A stretch of 64,000 bases of DNA from Pseudomonas sp. GCEP-101 (GTDB lineage Bacteria > Pseudomonadota > Gammaproteobacteria > Pseudomonadales > Pseudomonadaceae). Positions 1-8,297 of this stretch are shown in pieces. A model generated the notes under the pieces. It was not told the origin of the DNA. It saw nothing but the letters and a program-made list of their open reading frames with translations, and ran no database searches. The stretch is taken from positions 4,844,965 to 4,908,964 of the forward strand of contig NZ_CP104011.1 of assembly GCF_025133575.1 (NCBI RefSeq), given 5' to 3'. Made by a program: the position numbers and the translations under genes. Positions within the stretch are counted from its first letter, which is position 1, and each line of letters starts with the position of its first letter.

Positions 1-797
1 TGGAGGGTGACCTTTCGGTGCGGACCTTGAGCGAGGTGGCGCATTTCTCGGTGTTTCACTTCCATCGGCAATTCACCGGCTATGTCGGCGTGCCGGTTGC
101 GCGTTATGTGCAACTGATGCGCCTGCGGCGCGCGGCGCATCGCCTGGCTTCCGGCGCGCCCTGCACGGTGCTGGAGGCCTCGCTCGATGCAGGCTTCGAC
201 AGCCCCGAGGCATTCAGCCGGGCGTTTCGACGGGACTTTGGCATGGCGCCCAGTGCCTTCCGGCAGCAGCCGAACTGGCAGACCTGGCATGCGGTTTTCG
301 ACATTCCCCATTTTTCCAGGAGCATCACCATGCAGGTAAGTATCGTCGATTTCCCCGAAGTCCGGGTTGCAGCCCTCCAGCACTGCGGCTCGCCCGCATC
401 GCTCGATGCGAGCGTGCGCCAGTTCATCCAGTGGCGCATGGGCAGCGGGCAATCGCCGGTCGGCGCGAGCCGCACCTTCGGCATTCCCTACGGCAACCCC
501 GACACCACGCCGGCGGACGACTTCCGCTTCGATATCTGCGGCGAGATCAGCGAGGCCGTGGCGCCGAACGACCAGGGCGTCCGCGAGCTGGTCATTCCCG
601 GCGGCCGCTGCGTGGTGGTGCGCCACGTCGGCTCGCCGGATCACATCGGCGAAAGCATCTATCCGATCTATCGCGACTGGCTGCCCGTCAGCAACGAAGA
701 GCTTCGCGACCATCCGCTGTTCTTCCACTACCTGAGCGTCTTCCCGGAGACGCCCCTGGACCAGTGGCAGACGGACGTCTATATCCCGCTGCAATAG
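1..797 (+). CDS. AraC-family regulator with GyrI-like effector domain (5' partial)
   Basis: Transcription regulator of the AraC/XylS family joined to a C-terminal GyrI/SbmC-type small-molecule-binding domain, the Rob-like architecture. The frame is open from base 3 to the window edge, so the N-terminus lies outside. A GTG at 18 is in frame but would begin inside the first helix-turn-helix, so I do not take it as the start. Up to about base 290 the protein shows the two AraC helix-turn-helices, with the signature FSRAFRRDFGMAPSAFR. From about base 330 it is a GyrI-like domain, ending at TAG 795. Such proteins bind a hydrophobic ligand or drug and control efflux or stress genes; the ligand here is unknown. 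It converges on the monooxygenase gene, and a GC-rich inverted repeat lies just after the stop. Confidence 0.85.
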   Translation, partial: EGDLSVRTLSEVAHFSVFHFHRQFTGYVGVPVARYVQLMRLRRAAHRLASGAPCTVLEASLDAGFDSPEAFSRAFRRDFGMAPSAFRQQPNWQTWHAVFDIPHFSRSITMQVSIVDFPEVRVAALQHCGSPASLDASVRQFIQWRMGSGQSPVGASRTFGIPYGNPDTTPADDFRFDICGEISEAVAPNDQGVRELVIPGGRCVVVRHVGSPDHIGESIYPIYRDWLPVSNEELRDHPLFFHYLSVFPETPLDQWQTDVYIPLQ

Positions 798-811
798 CAG
801 GCTACGGCCTT

Positions 812-841
812 GCCGCCGTCCGGAACCTTCGTGACGGCGGC
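812..841 (+). terminator. Inverted repeat after the AraC-type gene
   Basis: A perfect 9-bp inverted repeat, GCCGCCGTC (812-820) and GACGGCGGC (833-841), with a 12-nt loop sits 15 bp after the AraC-type stop codon, between two convergent genes. There is no clear T-tract, so it may be a weak or rho-assisted terminator acting in either direction. Confidence 0.4.
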
Positions 842-901
842 ACGGGCCGCGCTGAGCGTTCCAGCTGGGCGCCGCGTGCTGTTCGAAAGCAGCGCCCTGC
901 C

Positions 902-2275
902 TCATTCAAAGCGGAAGGACGCTCCGTAGGCGCTCTGTGGCAGACGATCACTGCGATCGGCACGCAGGCGGGAGCGGAAGGTCCCGCTTTGCGCCTGGGT
1001 GCGATAGAGGCCGCGCTTCTGCAGTTCGGGTATCACCAGTTCGGCGAAGTCGTCGAAGGTGCCGGGGCTGACCAGTGGATTGAGCATGTAGCCGCTCGTG
1101 CCGGAGAGGCGGGCGTGCTCTTCGATGCGGTCGGCTACCTGCTCCGGCGTGCCCACCAGGATCAGGTCGGTCCCACGGGTCACCTGGGCGAAGCGCTTGC
1201 GCACATCGCCGGCGGTCAGCGGCTGGCCGCTGCCGTCGGGGCGCATGACGTAGGACGTCAGCCCCTGGGTCTCGGTGGTCAGCGGTTCATTGTCGGCGTA
1301 GCGGTCGAGATCGATGCCGGTGTCGCCGGCATAGCTCACCAACTGCGCCTGCAGGTGATAGTTGCTCTGCAACTGGTCGTACTTCTTCTGCGCCTCGATG
1401 GCCGTGCGGGCGGTGACGATGCGCAGCACGGTGAGCGACTTGATGTCGTCCTGCGCCCGCCCACGTGCCTGCGCCTGCGCCCAGATGTCCTCGAGACCGG
1501 CGCGGATTTCCTCCGGGCGCGACTTGGCGATGAAGATCAGTTCGGCGTGCTTGGCGGCAAAGGCGCGGCCGCGCTCGGACCAGCCCGCCTGGATCAGCAC
1601 CGGCGTGCGCTGCGGGGAGGGCGCGCAGAGGTGGGCGCCCTGCACCCGATAGTGCTCGCCATGGTGTTCGATGGGGCGGACGCGGTCGCCACGGGCGTAG
1701 GTCTGCCCGTGCTTGTCGGCCACCAGGGCGTCGTCCGCCCAGCTGCCTTCCCAGAGCTTGTACACCACATCGAGGAATTCCTCGGCACGGGCGTAGCGGT
1801 CGCCGTGGCGGATCATCTCATCGAGGCCGAAGTTGCGGGCCGCGCTGCTCAGATAGGAGGTGACGACGTTCCAGCCGACGCGGCCGTTGCTCAGGTGGTC
1901 GAGGGTGCTCAGGCGCCGGGCGTGGCTGAACGGGTGTTCGTAGGTGGTGCTGATGGTCACGCCGAAGGCCAGGCGTTCGGTCACTGCCGCGAGGGCTGGC
2001 AGATGCAGCAGCGGATCGTTGGCCGGCGCCTCCACCGCCCACTTCAGCGCGGCCTCGTGGGAGCCGCCGTAGACGTCATACAGCCCGAGCACGTCGGCGA
2101 AGAACAGCATGTCGAGGTTGGCCTGTTCGGCGCTGCGCGCCAGGTCGGTCCAGTAGCCAAGGGTGTTGATGCGCAGACGCTCGTCGGCCGGGTGGGTCCA
2201 GAGGCTGGGCGCGCCACCACAGCCGACGCTGGCTTGTTCATAGAGCGCAAAGAGCAGAGGTTTGGGGTCGGACAT
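902..2275 (-). CDS. NtaA/SnaA/DszA-family flavin-dependent monooxygenase
   Basis: FMN-dependent two-component monooxygenase of the bacterial-luciferase-like (LLM) superfamily, nitrilotriacetate monooxygenase A branch; 457 residues is normal for that branch. The start is the ATG ending at 2275 (MSDPKPLLFALYEQ). Family features include FFADVLGLYDVYGGS near the N-terminus, the GVTISTTYEHPF stretch, NGRVGWNVVTSYL and the RAEEFLDVVYKLWEGSW block. Members oxidise organosulfur or amine compounds using FMNH2 supplied by a separate reductase, and no reductase gene is seen here. It lies downstream of and is co-oriented with a permease and a binding protein for a polar amino acid-like solute. I infer that the imported solute, or a product of it, is the substrate, possibly as a sulfur source, but the sequence does not identify it. 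Confidence 0.85.
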   Translation of the reverse strand: MSDPKPLLFALYEQASVGCGGAPSLWTHPADERLRINTLGYWTDLARSAEQANLDMLFFADVLGLYDVYGGSHEAALKWAVEAPANDPLLHLPALAAVTERLAFGVTISTTYEHPFSHARRLSTLDHLSNGRVGWNVVTSYLSSAARNFGLDEMIRHGDRYARAEEFLDVVYKLWEGSWADDALVADKHGQTYARGDRVRPIEHHGEHYRVQGAHLCAPSPQRTPVLIQAGWSERGRAFAAKHAELIFIAKSRPEEIRAGLEDIWAQAQARGRAQDDIKSLTVLRIVTARTAIEAQKKYDQLQSNYHLQAQLVSYAGDTGIDLDRYADNEPLTTETQGLTSYVMRPDGSGQPLTAGDVRKRFAQVTRGTDLILVGTPEQVADRIEEHARLSGTSGYMLNPLVSPGTFDDFAELVIPELQKRGLYRTQAQSGTFRSRLRADRSDRLPQSAYGASFRFE

Positions 2276-2316
2276 GCGGGTTTCCAGAAGAGCGATGGTC
2301 GAAGGCGCGCGCGAAT

Positions 2317-3156
2317 TCAGCGGCGTGTGTCGTAGGCGCGGCCGTAATGGCGCTCCAGTCGGGCCTGGATCAGCTCCAGGCCGATGGACATCAGCCAGTA
2401 GAGCAGGGCGGCGGCACTGAGCATTTCGATGTAGCGGTAGGAGGCGCGGCCGTAGGACTGTGCGAGGAACATCACCTCCCAGACGCCCATCACCGACACC
2501 AGCGACGAATCCTTGAGCATCGAGATGAACTGGTTGGTCGTCGGCGGAATGATGGTGCGCATGGCCTGCGGCAGGACGATGCGCCAGAAGGTCAGGGTGC
2601 GGTTCATGCCCAGCGCAGCCGCAGCTTCGCGCTGTCCCTGCGGTACACCGATGATGCCCGCGCGGAAGATCTCGCTCAGATAGGCCCCGTAGTTCAGCGA
2701 GAGCGCCAGGATGCCCGCGCTGATGGCACCCGGCACCACCCCCAGCTGGGGCAGGCCCAGGTAGATCAGCAGTATCTGGATCAGCAGCGGCGTGCCGCGG
2801 AAGAACGACGCGTAGAAGCTGGCCACGCCGAAGGCGACGGCGCTGCTCGACAGGCGGGCCAGCGCCGTGAGGAAACCCAGCAGCAACGAAACCCAGATCG
2901 AGCAGAAGCTGAGGAACAGCGTGAGCGCCGCGCCCTGGAGGAACCCGTTGGGGGCGAGGTTGATGCCCACCAGGTTGCGCCACTTGTCGAGGATGATCGC
3001 AAGCTTGAGGTCGAAGCTCAGGAAAAACGCCACGCACAGGAGCAGCATGACCGCCCAGGTCAGGTAGAGCCGGGTACGGAAGCCGAACAGGCGCGCCAGC
3101 AGCGGTTCTGCCGGCGCGTCGCGGAGTCGGGAGGGGGGAGTCTGGAACGCGCTCAT
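2317..3156 (-). CDS. ABC transporter permease, polar amino acid type
   Basis: Inner-membrane permease of a polar amino acid (His/Glu/Gln/cystine-type) ABC importer, 279 residues. Several hydrophobic segments are visible, starting with LTWAVMLLLCVAFFL. The EAA loop that docks the ATPase is clear (EAAAALGMNRTLTFWRIVL). The chosen ATG ends at 3156 (MSAFQTPPSRL) and overlaps the upstream binding-protein stop by four bases (ATGA), which supports this start over ones further upstream. It sits between the binding-protein gene and the monooxygenase gene on the same strand. No ATPase gene of this transporter is in the window. Confidence 0.88.
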   Translation of the reverse strand: MSAFQTPPSRLRDAPAEPLLARLFGFRTRLYLTWAVMLLLCVAFFLSFDLKLAIILDKWRNLVGINLAPNGFLQGAALTLFLSFCSIWVSLLLGFLTALARLSSSAVAFGVASFYASFFRGTPLLIQILLIYLGLPQLGVVPGAISAGILALSLNYGAYLSEIFRAGIIGVPQGQREAAAALGMNRTLTFWRIVLPQAMRTIIPPTTNQFISMLKDSSLVSVMGVWEVMFLAQSYGRASYRYIEMLSAAALLYWLMSIGLELIQARLERHYGRAYDTRR

Positions 3157-3971
3157 TGGGTGATGTCTGAACCGATCCATTTGTTCGAGATGCGGGCGAG
3201 CGTGCCGTCCTGGCGCAACTGGCCGATGATCTCGGTGACCTTGGCGTTCCACTGCGGGTCGCCTTTCTCGATGGCCACCACGTTGGGCTCACCATAGAGC
3301 GGCTGGCCGACAATCTTGAAGCGCGGGTCCTGGGCGATCCGTTCGCGGGCCGTCACCAGGTTGGTGACCATGGCGTCCAGGCGCACGCCGCCACCCAGGG
3401 CAAGGTCCTGGAAGGCGACGGTTTCGTTGTCGTAGGGCGCGATCTCGACCTGCTCGAAGGGGTAGCTCAGCGGCTTGTCTTCCGCGCCCTCGATGACCAG
3501 GTCCTTGCGCAGGTAGCTCTCGTAGGTGGAAGCGCTGATCACGCCGACTTTCTTGCCGTCCAGGTCCTTGGCCGAGTTGATGCGCGAGTCCTTGGCATTG
3601 ACCACGACCACCGCCGGCGACTCGTAGTACTTCACCGGGAAGTCGAATACCTGGGCGCGCGCCTGGCTGGGGGTCATGGAGCACACGCACAGGTCGTACC
3701 GGCCGCTCCAGTGGCCGGCGGCGATCACGTCCCAGGACGGTGTTTCCAGGCGAAGCTTGACGCCCAGGCGCTCCGCCACCGCCTTGGCAATGTCGACGTC
3801 GAAGCCGTCGAGCTGGTTCTGGTCATTGAGGAAGGAAAACGGCGGGTAGTTCTCCATCAGTACGCCCACCAGTTCGCCCTGGTGCTGGATACGATCGAGG
3901 GTGGTGCCGGCGACGGCGGATGCGCAACTGGCGGCCAGCGCCAGGCCGAGAAGGGTGAGGGGAAGTTTCAA
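3153..3971 (-). CDS. Periplasmic solute-binding protein, amino acid ABC transporter
   Basis: Periplasmic binding protein of family 3 (SBP_bac_3), 272 residues, with an N-terminal signal peptide ending near residue 22 (ASAVAG). Typical landmarks are GVLMENYPPFSFLNDQNQLDG, here split as GVLMENYPPFSF followed by LDGFDVDIAKAVAERL, and the hinge region VGVISASTYESYL. It captures a polar amino acid-like ligand for the permease encoded directly downstream with a 4-base overlap. The preceding AT-rich intergenic stretch probably holds the promoter of this three-gene unit. Ligand specificity cannot be read from the sequence; cystine or another sulfur compound would fit the neighbouring flavin monooxygenase but this is inference. 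Confidence 0.87.
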   Translation of the reverse strand: MKLPLTLLGLALAASCASAVAGTTLDRIQHQGELVGVLMENYPPFSFLNDQNQLDGFDVDIAKAVAERLGVKLRLETPSWDVIAAGHWSGRYDLCVCSMTPSQARAQVFDFPVKYYESPAVVVVNAKDSRINSAKDLDGKKVGVISASTYESYLRKDLVIEGAEDKPLSYPFEQVEIAPYDNETVAFQDLALGGGVRLDAMVTNLVTARERIAQDPRFKIVGQPLYGEPNVVAIEKGDPQWNAKVTEIIGQLRQDGTLARISNKWIGSDITQ

Positions 3972-4148
3972 CGTAGGCTCCGGATGGGCGGGGATTGCGC
4001 AAGATTAGAACGACATAAAAAATATTTTTCTAATATCTTTATGGAATTTATCGTTCCGTTAGCGCTATATCGTCCCGCTGCCCTCAAGGTCGGCGCCATG
4101 ACCACATGCGTCCGCGAATGCACTCGCGAGTGGCGCGAGCAGCACAGC
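3972..4148 (-). promoter_or_regulatory. AT-rich promoter region of the binding protein operon
   Basis: Bases about 4009-4060 are strikingly AT-rich for this genome. They include a GGAA (4043-4046) and TTCC (4054-4057) inverted pair around an AT-rich centre. The position directly before the first gene of the minus-strand ABC/monooxygenase unit makes it the likely promoter. I could not identify a specific regulator site. Confidence 0.4.
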
Positions 4149-5516
4149 TCAGGACCCCGGCGTCACCCGGAGGGTGGCGCGCAGCCCGCCCGCGGGCAGG
4201 TTGGTCAACTGCACGCTGCCGCCGAGCCGCTCCATGATCATCGCCACGATGGACAGGCCCAGCCCGGCGCCGTTCTCGGAGCCCTTGCTGTAGAAACGCT
4301 CGAAAACCCGATCGAGGTCCTGCTCGTCGATCCCGGGCCCCTGGTCGTCGACGCTGAGGACGAAGACGGCGCCTTCGCGTTGCAGCGTGACGCTGATGCG
4401 TCCCCCGGCAGGCGAGTGGTTCGCTGCGTTCGCTACCAGGTTCTGCAGGGCAATGCCCAGGGCGCCCGCGTCGCTTTGCAGCCGGTAGCTGCCCTCGGCG
4501 ATGTCCAGCGAGGGCTCCAGGCCCTGGTCGAGGATCCAGGGCGTCATTTCCGCCAGGGTTTCCGTGGCGACCGCGGCCAGATCGACCGCCTGCCAATGGC
4601 GCTGCCCGAGGCGCGGCTCGATGCGCGCCATGGTCAGCAACTGGTTGACCACCCGGCTCAGGCGGTCGACGCCGCCCACCAGGAACCCCAGGGCCTTGTC
4701 GCGCTCGGCGGCGCTCTTCGCTTCCAGGGCGTTCTGCGCATGCAGGCGGAGGATCGCCAGGGGCGTGCGCATCTCGTGGGCGGCGTCGGCGATGAAGCGG
4801 TGCTCCCGGTGCAGCAGATCGTCGATCTGTCCCAGCAGGCGGTTGAGCGCTGCCTGCATGGGTTCCAGCTCCCGAGGCAGCGGTACCAGCTGCAGCGGCT
4901 CCAGCGACTCGGCATGCCGCGCGCGGATGACCCGCGTCATGTTCTGCAGCGGTTGCAGCCCCCAGCCGATGGCCAGCCACACCAGCAACGCCAGCGCAAG
5001 GCTGCCGATCAGGAAGGGAAACAGGGTGTGGCGAACGATACGGCCGATGAGGTCGTCGCGCACGTCGTTGCGCTCACCGACCCAGATCACCAGCTGCCGC
5101 TCCGGCGCCGGAAGCACGAAGCTGCGCCATTGCTGCTCGCCAACCTGGATGTTGGAGAAGCCCGGCTCGCTGATCGGGCGCGTGAAGCTCGGGGCGCTGG
5201 CCGTGTGCACCAGCACTTCGCCGTTGATGCGCCATACCTGGAAGGCGAGTTTGCTCTCATAGGGGTGGCCGCCCCGATCCTTGCCCGCCTGGTTCAGCGC
5301 GTCGTTGAACGCGAGATACAGGGCATGGCGATCCCTGTCGTCCAGCGGCATGCTCATCACGCCCTGCAGGAGCCGGGCGTTCTGCGCCAGGTGCGCGTCG
5401 TAGATCTCGTCGATCTCGTGGCTGCTGTCGTGGTAGTTGTAGAGCGCGAGCAGGCTGGTACCGACCAGCAACAGCAGCATGACCCGCCAGAGCGTGCGCT
5501 GGCGCAGCGAACTCAT
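4149..5516 (-). CDS. Sensor histidine kinase, QseC type
   Basis: Membrane sensor kinase of 455 residues, the partner of the overlapping response regulator. Two membrane segments at about residues 11-27 and 163-186 enclose a periplasmic sensor domain of the two-component-kinase N-terminal type. A HAMP-like linker follows, then the dimerisation box FIADAAHEMRTPLA with phospho-acceptor His247. The ATPase domain has the N box (LQNLVANAANHS), G1 (DDQGPGID), F box (FERFYSK) and G2 (GAGLGLSI). It is the last gene of a seven-gene operon and its start overlaps the regulator stop by four bases. PmrB/QseC-type kinases sense cations, pH or small molecules; the signal here is unknown. The co-transcribed biosynthetic-looking genes suggest it may monitor their product or the condition in which that product is needed. 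Confidence 0.9.
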   Translation of the reverse strand: MSSLRQRTLWRVMLLLLVGTSLLALYNYHDSSHEIDEIYDAHLAQNARLLQGVMSMPLDDRDRHALYLAFNDALNQAGKDRGGHPYESKLAFQVWRINGEVLVHTASAPSFTRPISEPGFSNIQVGEQQWRSFVLPAPERQLVIWVGERNDVRDDLIGRIVRHTLFPFLIGSLALALLVWLAIGWGLQPLQNMTRVIRARHAESLEPLQLVPLPRELEPMQAALNRLLGQIDDLLHREHRFIADAAHEMRTPLAILRLHAQNALEAKSAAERDKALGFLVGGVDRLSRVVNQLLTMARIEPRLGQRHWQAVDLAAVATETLAEMTPWILDQGLEPSLDIAEGSYRLQSDAGALGIALQNLVANAANHSPAGGRISVTLQREGAVFVLSVDDQGPGIDEQDLDRVFERFYSKGSENGAGLGLSIVAMIMERLGGSVQLTNLPAGGLRATLRVTPGS

Positions 5517-6175
5517 GCCTTGCCTTCCACCAGGTAGCCGATCCCGCGGACGGTGCGGATCAGGTCGTTGAAGAGCTTCTTGCGCAGGTGGTAGACGTTC
5601 ACTTCCAGCGTGTTGCTCTCGGGTTCTTCATCCCATCCGTAGAGAAGCTGGGTCAGGCGCTCGCGCGTGAAGACCTTGCCTGGCTGGGAGAGCAGTTCGT
5701 GAAGCAGGCGATACTCTTTGGGCGTCAGGATGACGGGATGCCCCTGGTAGCTGACCTGCCGGGTAGTCGGGTCGAGGGTCACCCCGGCGTGTTCGATCAC
5801 CACCTTGGCGCGCCCGGCGCTGCGGCGCAGCAGGGCCCGCAGGCGAGCCTTCAGTTCGTTGAGGTCGAACGGCTTGACCAGGTAATCGTCGGCGCCGGCA
5901 TCCAGGCCGGCGATGCGGTCATCGGTGGCATCCCGCGCGGTGAGGATCAGCACGGGCACCGCGTCGCCCGCCGCGCGCAGTCGCCGCAGCACCTCGATGC
6001 CGTCCAGGCGGGGAAGCCCAAGGTCCAGTACGACCAGATCGAACGTCTCCTGCTGCAAGGCGTGCCATGCGCTTGCGCCATCCTGCAGCCAGTCGATGGT
6101 GTAGCCCTCCTGGCGCAATCCGGTGCAGATACCTTCTCCCAGAGCGGGATCGTCTTCGACCACCAGCAGCCGCAT
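5513..6175 (-). CDS. OmpR/PmrA-family response regulator
   Basis: DNA-binding response regulator of 220 residues. The receiver domain has the acidic pair E7-D8-D9, phospho-acceptor Asp51 (VVLDLGLP) and Lys101 (LVKPFD). The C-terminal half, from about residue 125, is an OmpR-type winged helix with the LTPKEYRLLHELL and NVYHLRKKL blocks. It overlaps the kinase gene by four bases and lies two bases after the TPR gene. It therefore belongs to the same transcript as the enzymes upstream. Winged-helix regulators of this class bind direct repeats about 11 bp apart, and such a pair lies just upstream of the first gene of this operon (10498-10515). This suggests autoregulation. Confidence 0.92.
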   Translation of the reverse strand: MRLLVVEDDPALGEGICTGLRQEGYTIDWLQDGASAWHALQQETFDLVVLDLGLPRLDGIEVLRRLRAAGDAVPVLILTARDATDDRIAGLDAGADDYLVKPFDLNELKARLRALLRRSAGRAKVVIEHAGVTLDPTTRQVSYQGHPVILTPKEYRLLHELLSQPGKVFTRERLTQLLYGWDEEPESNTLEVNVYHLRKKLFNDLIRTVRGIGYLVEGKA

Positions 6176-6177
6176 GC

Positions 6178-6819
6178 TCAGTCCTGCTTGTCCTTGATGG
6201 TCTTGAGTAAAGCATCGATTTCGCCGCGGCGACCCTGATCGGCCACTTCGCGCCCGGGCCGTGGCGGTGCCTGGAGCGCCTTCTGCAAGGCGGCGCGCGC
6301 CTCGGCGTAATGCCCCTGGCGATAGAGGTGGTCTCCCCAGAAGTAATTGCTGTCGATACCGTCGGGGTTCAATTGCAGCGCCTTGCGCAGCAGGCCGTCG
6401 GCCTTGTCCGAATCGCCGAATCCGATCGGCCAGCCCGGTACCCGGTCATACAGCGCACCGAGGCTGGTATAGGCCGAGCCCTGAAGTGCGCTCGGATCGA
6501 GCGCCAGGGCCTTCTCCAGGCTTGCGCGGGCGGCCTTCACCTTGCCCAGCGCACCCAGCCCACCGGTGGCGCCGGCCCAACTGCTGGTGACGATGCCGCT
6601 CCAGATCCAGGCTTCCGCGGCCTGGGGCTGCTCGCGTGTGAAGGCTTCCGCGTCGCTCGCCAGCTTTTCGAAGGCGGCCGCGCGCTGTGCCTCGGGCAAC
6701 CGGTACTGGATCTGCGCCCAGCGCTGCTGGATCGCGCCAAGCTGCTGGCTGCCCGCCGGGTCCAGTGCCCAGGTCAGTGGCGAGAGGGCCAGCAGGCTGG
6801 CGAGTATCAGGCGCTTCAT
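6178..6819 (-). CDS. Periplasmic TPR-containing protein
   Basis: Exported protein of 213 residues with a signal peptide cleaved near residue 18 (SPLTWA). At least two tetratricopeptide-like helix pairs are visible, around KAARASLEKALALDPSALQG and KADGLLRKALQLNPDGID, followed by a third (YAEARAALQKALQ). TPR proteins act as protein-binding scaffolds; the partner is unknown. It overlaps the SDR gene by four bases and lies two bases before the response regulator gene. This places it between the enzymes and the two-component system of the operon, and it could link the periplasmic sensor to the operon's product or target, though that is inference. Confidence 0.75.
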   Translation of the reverse strand: MKRLILASLLALSPLTWALDPAGSQQLGAIQQRWAQIQYRLPEAQRAAAFEKLASDAEAFTREQPQAAEAWIWSGIVTSSWAGATGGLGALGKVKAARASLEKALALDPSALQGSAYTSLGALYDRVPGWPIGFGDSDKADGLLRKALQLNPDGIDSNYFWGDHLYRQGHYAEARAALQKALQAPPRPGREVADQGRRGEIDALLKTIKDKQD

Positions 6820-7622
6820 TTGCTCTGCTCCTTGGCGTTGGCATCGCTGTAGCGGCGGATCAGTGGCAGCTGCTTGCGCAAGGCGCGGTCGACCAGCCCG
6901 GGCAGCATGCCATTGAGGCGTACGAAGAGCTTTTCCGGCCAGCCCAGGTACAACTCGCTGCGCTGGCTCTGCACGGCCGCGAGCACGGCCCGCGCGACGT
7001 CGACCGGGTCATCCATGCCCACCTTCAGCGCCTGGTTGAGCGCGTTGGCGGCGGAGGTGTTCATCGCGGTGCGGGTGGCGCGCGGGGCGGCGTAGAGCAC
7101 GTCGACCGTGGTGTCGGCCAATTCGCGCCGAAGCGCTTCGGAGAATCCGCGCAGGGCGAACTTGCTGGCGCTGTAGGTGGCGTACCCCGGATAGCCGATG
7201 GAGCCGTAGATGGAGCCGACGTTCACCACCAGCGCATGGGGCTGCTCGCGCAGCAACGGCAGCAACAGGCGAGTCAGTTGCAGCGGGGCCTTGATGTTGA
7301 GATCCAGCAGGTCGTCCAGGGTGTCCTCGTCGATCTGCTCCAGCAGGGCGAAGCGGTTCACGCCTGCGGCGTTGATCAGCACGTTCACACCACCCATGGC
7401 CCCGGCGGCGGTGACCACGTCCTGCCGCCCACTGCGGGTCCGCAGGTCGGCACACTGCCAGCGAAGCTGTTCGGGGTAGCGCTTCATGAGTGCCGCCAGG
7501 CCACCTATCTGCCGGTTGACCGCCAGCACCCGCGCGCCGCCTGCGCAGAGCTGGCTGGCCAGCTCCAGGCCGATGCCGCCGCTGGCGCCGGTCAACACCA
7601 CAAATGACTCAGGCAAGCGCAT
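6816..7622 (-). CDS. Short-chain dehydrogenase/reductase
   Basis: Classical NAD(P)-dependent SDR, 268 residues. The Rossmann motif TGASGGIG is at residues 12-19, the NAAG motif follows, and the catalytic Ser and Tyr-x3-Lys occur in NVGSIYGS and YSASK. It starts inside the end of the diiron-protein gene (14-base overlap) and overlaps the TPR gene by four bases. SDRs reduce ketones or oxidise alcohols. In this operon it would modify an acyl or carbonyl intermediate made by the ligase and diiron protein; the substrate is not evident. Confidence 0.85.
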   Translation of the reverse strand: MRLPESFVVLTGASGGIGLELASQLCAGGARVLAVNRQIGGLAALMKRYPEQLRWQCADLRTRSGRQDVVTAAGAMGGVNVLINAAGVNRFALLEQIDEDTLDDLLDLNIKAPLQLTRLLLPLLREQPHALVVNVGSIYGSIGYPGYATYSASKFALRGFSEALRRELADTTVDVLYAAPRATRTAMNTSAANALNQALKVGMDDPVDVARAVLAAVQSQRSELYLGWPEKLFVRLNGMLPGLVDRALRKQLPLIRRYSDANAKEQSK

Positions 7623-8289
7623 GCTGCACCTCGAGCTGGTGGGCTCGCGGCAGGCCGCGGAACATCTCGGTGTAGAGTTGGTAGACGACCTTGGCGGAAT
7701 GAATCACCGCCTCCTGGTCTTCCGGGCGATCCAGACGGTTCATCAACCCGCGATAAGTCGCCATGTGGTCCTGGTCCAGCGCGCCATGGGAGCTCAGGTA
7801 GCTGAACGCGTTCGGCGGCAGGCCCAGCCCCTGCTGGATGCTGCCGGCGGCCTGCGTGGCGAGGGCGATGCTGGTACCCTCGATGACGTTGACCATGCCG
7901 AACAGCCCGACGGGATTGTCCCGGGCGATCAGGTCGTAGAGGAACGCCACCATCAGCTCGATCGGCAGGCTGGGACGGCTGTTGCGCACCTGCTCCGGGT
8001 CGCCGCCGCAGGCTGCGATGTCGTTGAGGATCCACTGCTCGTGGCCGTATTCTTCTTCGATGTACTCGCAGACCGCGCCGCGCAGCCATTCGAGCCGGCT
8101 GGGCAGGCGCGCCCCGCACGCCATCATCAGCGGAACGGTGTGGCGAACGTGGTGGTAGGCCTGGGTGAGAAAGGCGATATAACCCTCCAGGCTGACGACG
8201 CCGCCCAGGGCGTCGCGGATGACCGGAACGCTGAACAGGGCCTGGCGTTCCTGGGTGGTGGCTGATTGGAGCGTGTCGAAGAAATTCAT
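7609..8289 (-). CDS. Haem-oxygenase-like diiron protein (TenA/PqqC-like fold)
   Basis: All-helical protein of 226 residues related to the TenA/PqqC/haem-oxygenase-like group often annotated as iron-containing redox enzyme. Candidate metal ligands are visible: the acidic cluster EYIEEEYGH (His83), Glu137 in NVIEG, and His168-x3-Asp172-x2-His175. The last matches the HxxxDxxH signature of haem-oxygenase-like diiron oxidases. Enzymes of this fold use O2 for oxidative decarboxylation, N-oxygenation or carbon-carbon cleavage. It lies eight bases after the AMP-ligase gene and overlaps the SDR gene. The metal site is my reading of the pattern, not an alignment; a TenA-like non-metal enzyme is the alternative. 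Confidence 0.8.
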   Translation of the reverse strand: MNFFDTLQSATTQERQALFSVPVIRDALGGVVSLEGYIAFLTQAYHHVRHTVPLMMACGARLPSRLEWLRGAVCEYIEEEYGHEQWILNDIAACGGDPEQVRNSRPSLPIELMVAFLYDLIARDNPVGLFGMVNVIEGTSIALATQAAGSIQQGLGLPPNAFSYLSSHGALDQDHMATYRGLMNRLDRPEDQEAVIHSAKVVYQLYTEMFRGLPRAHQLEVQHALA

Positions 8290-8297
8290 GGCAGACC

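Noticed and set aside
431..2335. Long plus-strand open frame opposite the flavin monooxygenase
   Set aside because: It is antisense to a well-supported gene, has no recognisable domain, and its Arg/Gly/Ala/His-rich translation is typical of shadow frames in GC-rich DNA.
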